NCBI GenBank assembly: GCA_005792225.1
Contig: SXSP01000302.1
Coordinates: forward strand, 1 to 5,867
DNA: 5,867 nt
Direction: 5' to 3'
Source: Bdellovibrionales bacterium
Lineage (GTDB): Bacteria; Bdellovibrionota; Bdellovibrionia; Bdellovibrionales; JAMPXM01
Part shown: one piece after another, positions 1 through 3,888 of the stretch
Numbering within the stretch: position 1 is the stretch's first letter
How the letters are laid out: every line of letters starts with the position of its first letter
Translations under genes and position numbers: made by a program
Notes under the pieces: generated by a model
Told to the model about the DNA's origin: nothing
The model's database searches: none
The model's input: the letters and a program-made list of their open reading frames with translations, nothing else

Positions 1-384
1 ACCCACGAACGGAGCGTTCGAGCCGATGGTCGCGAGCACGTTGAGTGAACGCTCAAGAGCCGGGCGCTCGAGCAAAGCATATGTATTGAAGATTTCGGGC
101 AGACCTTCGACGCCGTTGTCTTTGACGTGACGAAGTCCGTACGAGAGCGCGCGGCCTTCGAGAGATTCGCGATCTTTCGCGAGATCATCGAGTTCGTCGA
201 GGTTGTTCGACTGGAGCGCCTCTTTCATGCGAAGTTTGATTCGGCCGCTGCGATTGCTGACCTGACGAAGGCTGATCCAACGCTCGAGAATGAGACCAAC
301 GCTGATGACGCTCACGATGAGGAGCAACCAGAGGATGGCTTCGGCTCCGCCCTGGGCCAAGCTAAAGAGACGTTCCGTCAGCAT
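1..384 (-). CDS. MotA/TolQ/ExbB proton channel family protein, N-terminal part (3' end outside window)
   Basis: Translating the minus strand from the ATG at 384 gives 128 residues with no stop before the window edge. A short amphipathic N-terminus is followed by a hydrophobic segment at about residues 15-34 (AILWLLLIVSVISVGLIL). After it comes the LERWISLRQ stretch typical of the region just after TM1 in TolQ/ExbB proteins, then a charged cytoplasmic helical region. The last visible residues, LNVLATIGSNAPFVG, match the hallmark entry into TM2 of this family, where the sequence normally continues toward a GTV motif. Family members are inner-membrane proton-channel subunits that pair with a TolR/ExbD-type partner and convert proton motive force into work on the envelope or periplasm. 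The remaining transmembrane helices and any partner gene lie to the left, so the exact member (TolQ, ExbB or an AglR-like gliding motor subunit) cannot be decided. The start is supported by an AAGGAG five bases upstream. Family assignment is strong; the subfamily is unknown. Confidence 0.93.
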   Translation of the reverse strand, partial: MLTERLFSLAQGGAEAILWLLLIVSVISVGLILERWISLRQVSNRSGRIKLRMKEALQSNNLDELDDLAKDRESLEGRALSYGLRHVKDNGVEGLPEIFNTYALLERPALERSLNVLATIGSNAPFVG

Positions 385-395
385 TTCAACTCCTT
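385..395 (-). promoter_or_regulatory. Ribosome binding site of the TolQ/ExbB-family gene
   Basis: On the minus strand AAGGAG (390-395) lies five bases before the ATG at 384. It is a near-consensus Shine-Dalgarno sequence and fixes the start of this gene. Confidence 0.8.
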
Positions 396-427
396 CAATT
401 AGCGCCGAGTGTCTCGAGCGCACGATA

Positions 428-457
428 AGTATGGTAGAAAGCCGAAGAGCCGGTCAA
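428..457 (-). promoter_or_regulatory. Candidate sigma70-type promoter for the TolQ/ExbB-family gene
   Basis: On the minus strand a -35 like TTGACC (452-457) is separated by 18 bases from a -10 like CATACT (428-433). The first hexamer matches TTGACA at five of six positions and the second matches TATAAT at four of six. Initiation near 421 would leave a leader of roughly 37 bases carrying the AAGGAG site. The placement in the short divergent gap fits, but the call is by eye only. Confidence 0.45.
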
Positions 458-514
458 GGGGGACGCTCCGTATTAATCTCCTGACCGCAAGTGAGTTGTG
501 ATACGCTTTCCGAG

Positions 515-601
515 ATGTTCGAGTTTTTGCGCGGGCGTCTCCCGTCTGCAGTTTGGCTCCTCTCGATGGCGGTGTTCGCTCTCGGTGGTCTAGGTTCTTG
601 C
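515..601 (+). other. Lipoprotein signal peptide with lipobox
   Basis: The encoded N-terminus has two arginines, a hydrophobic stretch (VWLLSMAVFALGG) and the lipobox L-G-S-C, whose codons span 590-601. Signal peptidase II would cleave before the Cys, giving an acylated protein starting C-T-W-K. There is no Asp at +2, so inner-membrane retention is not indicated under the enterobacterial rule, which may not hold in this lineage. Confidence 0.75.
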
Positions 602-2365
602 ACTTGGAAGTCCAACGTGCAGCCATCCGTGCTCGTCATTCTCGTGGAGAATCTCGGTTTCAACGCGGTCTCATGTGGCGAGAGTGCGGACTTCGAGCCA
701 GGCTCCGGCTTTCAAGTCTTTTGTGAGGAATCGGTTCGTTTCACTCACGCTTACACACCCTCATTGATGAGTCAGGCGACGATCGCATCGATCATGACGG
801 CCCGATCCCCGCACGAGCACGGTGTTCGCCACAACGGTGCGCAAGCCCTCGCGGCGCGGGAACTCACACTCGCGGAAGCAGCGCTTTTAAATGGGTTTCG
901 TACTTCGTTCTATTCGGGTGTCCCCCCGGTTTTTCGTCGGAGCGGCATCAATCAAGGCTTCGAGGTTTTTGACGACTCAATCTCGGTGAACTACAAGCGC
1001 CTTTATCGGCCCGCCGACGAGATCGTCTCGTTGTTTTTGAATTGGCAAGAGAACGAAGCCTCGAAGAGACGCTTTCTCTCATTTCTCTACTTGCCCGATG
1101 CTCAGTTGATTGACGTGCCGACGACCAACCAACTGGGAGAGCTCCGCCCGAGCTCGTACGAAAGTCAAATCGACGTCATCGATGAGGCGCTCGGTGATCT
1201 CGCCAAAGAGTTGAAGAGAAGAAAAGTTTGGGAGAACACCGACATCTTCCTCGTGGGTCTCAACGGCAATCCGGAGGACTCGAGACCAAGCGAGATGCCG
1301 GCGATGGATCTCTTCTCGGATCGAACACGGACCACCTTGATGGTGAAACCCGCGCGCAAAAAGCGCGAGACTCCCTTTAACTGGAAGATCGATGCGAATG
1401 TTTCACTCGTTGATATCGGCGTGACCCTTTACGAGCTCGTTGGTGCGAAACTCCCGATGGGCCGTTCGCAGCGGGCCGTGGCGCCCGTTTCGCTTCGCTC
1501 GGTCATGACAGGACCGCAACCAGATTGGCCCGAAGATCGAGAGATCTTAAGCGAATCGGCTTGGAGTTCGTGGCGTGGGCTGGGCGGCGTTCGGGCGGCT
1601 TTGCGCAAGGGACCTTTTCTTTATTTCTTCGATGAGCATGATCGTTTGTTTAATACGCTCACGGATAACTTCGAAGTGATGCCGCTTCCGAGAAAGGAAG
1701 ATCTTCCGGCCTCGACTCGTGCGGCGATGGCGAGGTTTCTCGAGGAGATTGGATTCTCGGCATGGCAACCGGTATCAAGACTCGAAGTTGAGAAGGCAGC
1801 CCTGGGTCGCGAGCTGTGGCGGTCGAGGAATCCAGATGCGGAAACCCTGGCAGCCTTTCGGCAACTGCAAAAACGAAATCCTGAAGACTTAGAGCTTCGG
1901 GGCTGGCGCGCGTTGATCGCGTTGAGGCAGGGCGACTGGAAGGACTTGAAAGCCGCCGCGGGACAGCCCATCACCCAGCCTCTCTGGGCCTTTGTTGCAG
2001 CAAAAAATCTCGGTGAGAAGATCGCGCCCCCCAACGATCCCTGCCTCGCGTTTCTTAAGCCAGATGGCGATCGGCGTGTTTCGAAGGAATGTGCTCACGG
2101 GGGTATTCGTGACTTGGCGGACTGGGCGAATGAGTCCTTACCGGAAGATGAGCGGAATCGCGCGATGGAATCCTTCATGAGATTTTATTTAGTGCAGGCG
2201 CTTGAGACGAGAGTGGCCGAGTACAATCAGGTCGCGGGTCGTATTTGGGATACCCCGCTTAAGGTTGAGAACCCGGAGGAAGACGAGTTGATTCTCGCCT
2301 TGCCCGAAATGAAAAAGGTGCGCGCGATCGTGCGCGCGCGTCTTACAGCCGATCGCTCAAGGTAG
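515..2365 (+). CDS. Sulfatase/alkaline-phosphatase-fold lipoprotein, probable pseudoenzyme
   Basis: Residues here are numbered from a possible GTG start at 491, which would give 624 residues. I prefer the ATG at 515 (residue 9). It starts a clean lipoprotein signal MFEFLRGR... with a hydrophobic core and lipobox LGSC (Cys37), whereas the eight extra residues from the GTG add acids to the n-region. An in-frame stop at 482 limits the start, and neither start has a good Shine-Dalgarno. Thr at +2 suggests outer-membrane sorting. The body follows the sulfatase fold: a PSVLVILVENL strand (46-55), AYTPSLMSQATIASIMTA (87-104), PHEHGV (107-112), GFEVFDD (156-162), the YESQIDVIDEALGDL helix (223-237), DIFLVGLNG (251-259) and SLVDIGVTLYELVGA (305-319). 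About 200 C-terminal residues are helical and TPR-like. The usual metal ligands are replaced: the first Asp is Glu53, the second Asp is Asn58, and the DHG motif is LNG. A serine (about 94) sits near the nucleophile position. It may act as a binding or scaffold protein; the substrate is unknown. Confidence 0.85.
   Translation: MFEFLRGRLPSAVWLLSMAVFALGGLGSCTWKSNVQPSVLVILVENLGFNAVSCGESADFEPGSGFQVFCEESVRFTHAYTPSLMSQATIASIMTARSPHEHGVRHNGAQALAARELTLAEAALLNGFRTSFYSGVPPVFRRSGINQGFEVFDDSISVNYKRLYRPADEIVSLFLNWQENEASKRRFLSFLYLPDAQLIDVPTTNQLGELRPSSYESQIDVIDEALGDLAKELKRRKVWENTDIFLVGLNGNPEDSRPSEMPAMDLFSDRTRTTLMVKPARKKRETPFNWKIDANVSLVDIGVTLYELVGAKLPMGRSQRAVAPVSLRSVMTGPQPDWPEDREILSESAWSSWRGLGGVRAALRKGPFLYFFDEHDRLFNTLTDNFEVMPLPRKEDLPASTRAAMARFLEEIGFSAWQPVSRLEVEKAALGRELWRSRNPDAETLAAFRQLQKRNPEDLELRGWRALIALRQGDWKDLKAAAGQPITQPLWAFVAAKNLGEKIAPPNDPCLAFLKPDGDRRVSKECAHGGIRDLADWANESLPEDERNRAMESFMRFYLVQALETRVAEYNQVAGRIWDTPLKVENPEEDELILALPEMKKVRAIVRARLTADRSR
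2312..2337 (-). terminator. Candidate intrinsic terminator of the leftward FHA/PP2C-like/radical SAM operon
   Basis: Read on the minus strand, GCGCGC (2337-2332), a six-base loop and GCGCGC (2325-2320) form an all-GC six-base-pair stem. The bases ACC and then five Ts (2316-2312) follow. It begins about 20 bases past the TGA of the radical SAM gene and lies inside the last codons of the convergent lipoprotein gene. The stem is short and the T run is brief and offset by three bases, so terminator strength is uncertain. Confidence 0.4.
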
Positions 2366-3178
2366 AACGATGGCCTTGATCTGTGTCTTTCGCTCGAGGA
2401 GCGAGGCAATCGCGTAGATTTGATCTTCATCCAACCGCACGAGTTCGGGATTCGCCGGCTGGCGGCTGAGACCCTGGATGATCACGCCCTTCGGTTTGAC
2501 CATCGCAATCACTTCCAGCCAGTCATCGAGCTCGGTCTTGACGGTGTTATCGATCGGACCCTTGAAGAACATACTCTGGATCGTGACGTCTCTCAGTTTT
2601 TTAATTCCGTTGAGGACACGAGCGAGGTTGGTGCGCGAAAGCGGCGAGTTCATCGCCTTGAACATGCGTTCGCTTCCCGCGTCTATCTTGACGATTCTCT
2701 CTTCCATCAGGTTCATCGCGTCGGTCACCTTGCGGGTGTCGAGGGCAAAACCGTTCGTCATGATGCGGACCGGTTTCCCGGGCAGCCAAGTATTACGCGC
2801 ATCGAGGATCAAGCGGACGACTTCGGGGAATTCCGGATGAAGAGTGGGTTCGCCATTTCCCGCGAGCAAGATGGAGTCGATCGCGGGGCCCGTCGCGTGA
2901 ATTTTTTGAAACGCTTCGCTCACGGCTGCGCCGATTGCTTCCACCGAGGGAAGGGTCACTTCGCTCTTCAGGCGGTTGAGCCTCGTGAACGTGCGGCCCA
3001 GGTCGCAGTAGGGGCAGTCAAACGAACATGCCTTCGGTCCACTGCCGAGAAGGTTCACGGTGAGTGTCTTCCCGAACGGGGCGATGTCCTCAGGAGCGTA
3101 AACGAGATTTTGCTCTCTCGAGTCGCCGGTATCGACGTGTTGCGGGTTGGAATTTGGAACAACTTTCGCTGCACCCAT
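2357..3178 (-). CDS. Radical SAM protein, COG0731 (wyosine-synthetase-like) family
   Basis: The gene encodes 273 residues. The radical SAM cluster motif CxxxCxxC is CSFDCPYC (Cys51, 55, 58), followed by DLGRT, the arrangement seen in COG0731 proteins. Other family landmarks are AGNGEPTLHPEFPE (106-119, including the GGE-like SAM-binding GNGEP), the MTNG strand (140-143), KIDAGSERMF (164-173) and KGPIDNT (206-212). These three are the only cysteines, so it binds a single 4Fe-4S cluster and has no SPASM or auxiliary-cluster domain. Proteins of this group generate a 5'-deoxyadenosyl radical. Distant relatives act in wyosine tRNA modification, but bacterial members mostly lack a known substrate, and none can be assigned here. 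It is the last gene of the leftward operon. Its ATG overlaps the preceding stop by one base (TAATG) and has AGGAGG seven bases upstream. Its TGA overlaps the end of the convergent lipoprotein gene by 9 bases. The protein is probably cytoplasmic. Confidence 0.92.
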   Translation of the reverse strand: MGAAKVVPNSNPQHVDTGDSREQNLVYAPEDIAPFGKTLTVNLLGSGPKACSFDCPYCDLGRTFTRLNRLKSEVTLPSVEAIGAAVSEAFQKIHATGPAIDSILLAGNGEPTLHPEFPEVVRLILDARNTWLPGKPVRIMTNGFALDTRKVTDAMNLMEERIVKIDAGSERMFKAMNSPLSRTNLARVLNGIKKLRDVTIQSMFFKGPIDNTVKTELDDWLEVIAMVKPKGVIIQGLSRQPANPELVRLDEDQIYAIASLLERKTQIKAIVLP

Positions 3179-3888
3179 TAGGCAGCCTCCTCTTGATCAG
3201 AACCAACACTGAGAATTCCCAGCCAGAACGCGAGATCCGGATGAACGCGCGCGAGTTCCTTGCTGAGCGTATCGATCGTTGCTTGATTATCTTTCATTGT
3301 GAAAACCACTTCCGGTAAATGCGAGTGCGAGAGAAGCACGACGCGATCACCGGCTTGAGCCCTGAACCCGTTGACGTTTAAGTTCAACGTCGGGTCGAGC
3401 CCCAGGAGCTGGCTCGGGAGTGCCGGCAAGATTTCTCCGTCTCGACTGAGATCGAATGAGAGATCGACCTGCGAGCCCATCGGAAGTAGCGTGCGGCCCT
3501 TACGACCCAAAAGAATCTGCGGGTTTCCGGCCTGAATCCAGTCGAGCGCGTTCTCCGACATCTGGGCGGCGAAGAGTTCAACCCCCGAACGGAATTCGGT
3601 GCGGTTGTCCTCACGATAAATCGCCTCATTGGCGAGGAGCGCCGCGATCCGTAAGTTGTTCGCCTGAGTCGACAGGCAGGTGAGGCGTTCAAATGGCGAT
3701 GTTGCTTCATCATCCTCGCGCGCGAGCGAGAGATACTCGTTCATGCGATCGATCACCTTGCGCGCCGATGCGCGCGGACCCCACGGTGTCGCGACGATCA
3801 GAAGCTTCGCCTGGCTGTCGAGATGAATCTCGGGGCGCGGGCGGAACGACTTTCCTGAGTAAGGTCTTTCATCGAAGTTCAGGTTCAT
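3178..3888 (-). CDS. PP2C-like protein with degenerate active site (probable pseudophosphatase)
   Basis: The gene encodes a 236-residue protein, about the size of a bacterial PP2C (Stp/PrpC-like) domain, with no signal peptide or membrane segment. The fold can be followed by eye. LLIVATPWGPRASARKVIDR (29-48) occupies the place of the PP2C strand-and-helix that normally reads like VVADGMGG...A. LRIAALLANEAIY (79-91) matches the helix before the core strands. GNPQILLGRKGR (121-132) matches the GDSRAYLLRDG strands. LLGLDPTLNL (161-170) matches the LG.DP region, and GDRVVLLSHSHL (180-191) matches GDRLLLCSDGL. The catalytic metal motifs are gone: DG-GG is TPWGP, GDSR is GNPQ and SDG is SHS. Catalytic PP2C dephosphorylation of Ser/Thr is therefore unlikely, and a binding or regulatory role beside the FHA protein is inferred. 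The start is supported by GGAG seven bases upstream and a TGATG overlap with the FHA gene. Homology rests on pattern reading rather than a profile search. Confidence 0.85.
   Translation of the reverse strand: MNLNFDERPYSGKSFRPRPEIHLDSQAKLLIVATPWGPRASARKVIDRMNEYLSLAREDDEATSPFERLTCLSTQANNLRIAALLANEAIYREDNRTEFRSGVELFAAQMSENALDWIQAGNPQILLGRKGRTLLPMGSQVDLSFDLSRDGEILPALPSQLLGLDPTLNLNVNGFRAQAGDRVVLLSHSHLPEVVFTMKDNQATIDTLSKELARVHPDLAFWLGILSVGSDQEEAA
3179..3191 (-). promoter_or_regulatory. Strong ribosome binding site of the radical SAM gene, inside the preceding gene
   Basis: AGGAGG on the minus strand (3186-3191) sits seven bases before the ATG at 3178 and within the last codons of the PP2C-like gene. 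Together with the one-base TAATG overlap it supports both efficient independent initiation and termination-reinitiation coupling. Confidence 0.8.

Noticed and set aside
127..402. Open frame of 91 codons on the plus strand at the left edge
   Set aside because: It lies antisense to the TolQ/ExbB-family gene, whose minus-strand translation shows clear family motifs and a good ribosome binding site.
471..477. TATTAAT on the plus strand as a -10 for the lipoprotein gene
   Set aside because: No acceptable -35 hexamer lies 16-18 bases upstream (the region reads AGCCGG), so I do not call a promoter.
1621..2034. Minus-strand open frame (137 codons) within the lipoprotein gene
   Set aside because: It overlaps the C-terminal helical region of the lipoprotein and has no start signal. 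The Ser/Arg/Ala-rich product is typical of a shadow frame.
2390..2404. Inverted repeat TCGCTC-GAG-GAGCGA just after the lipoprotein stop codon
   Set aside because: It is not followed by a T run on either strand and lies in the radical SAM C-terminal codons, so it is not supported as a terminator.
2420..3181. Long plus-strand open frame (253 codons) covering almost the whole radical SAM gene
   Set aside because: It is the mirror of a gene with an unmistakable CxxxCxxC motif. Long antisense frames are common opposite GC-rich codons, and its product shows no recognisable family pattern.
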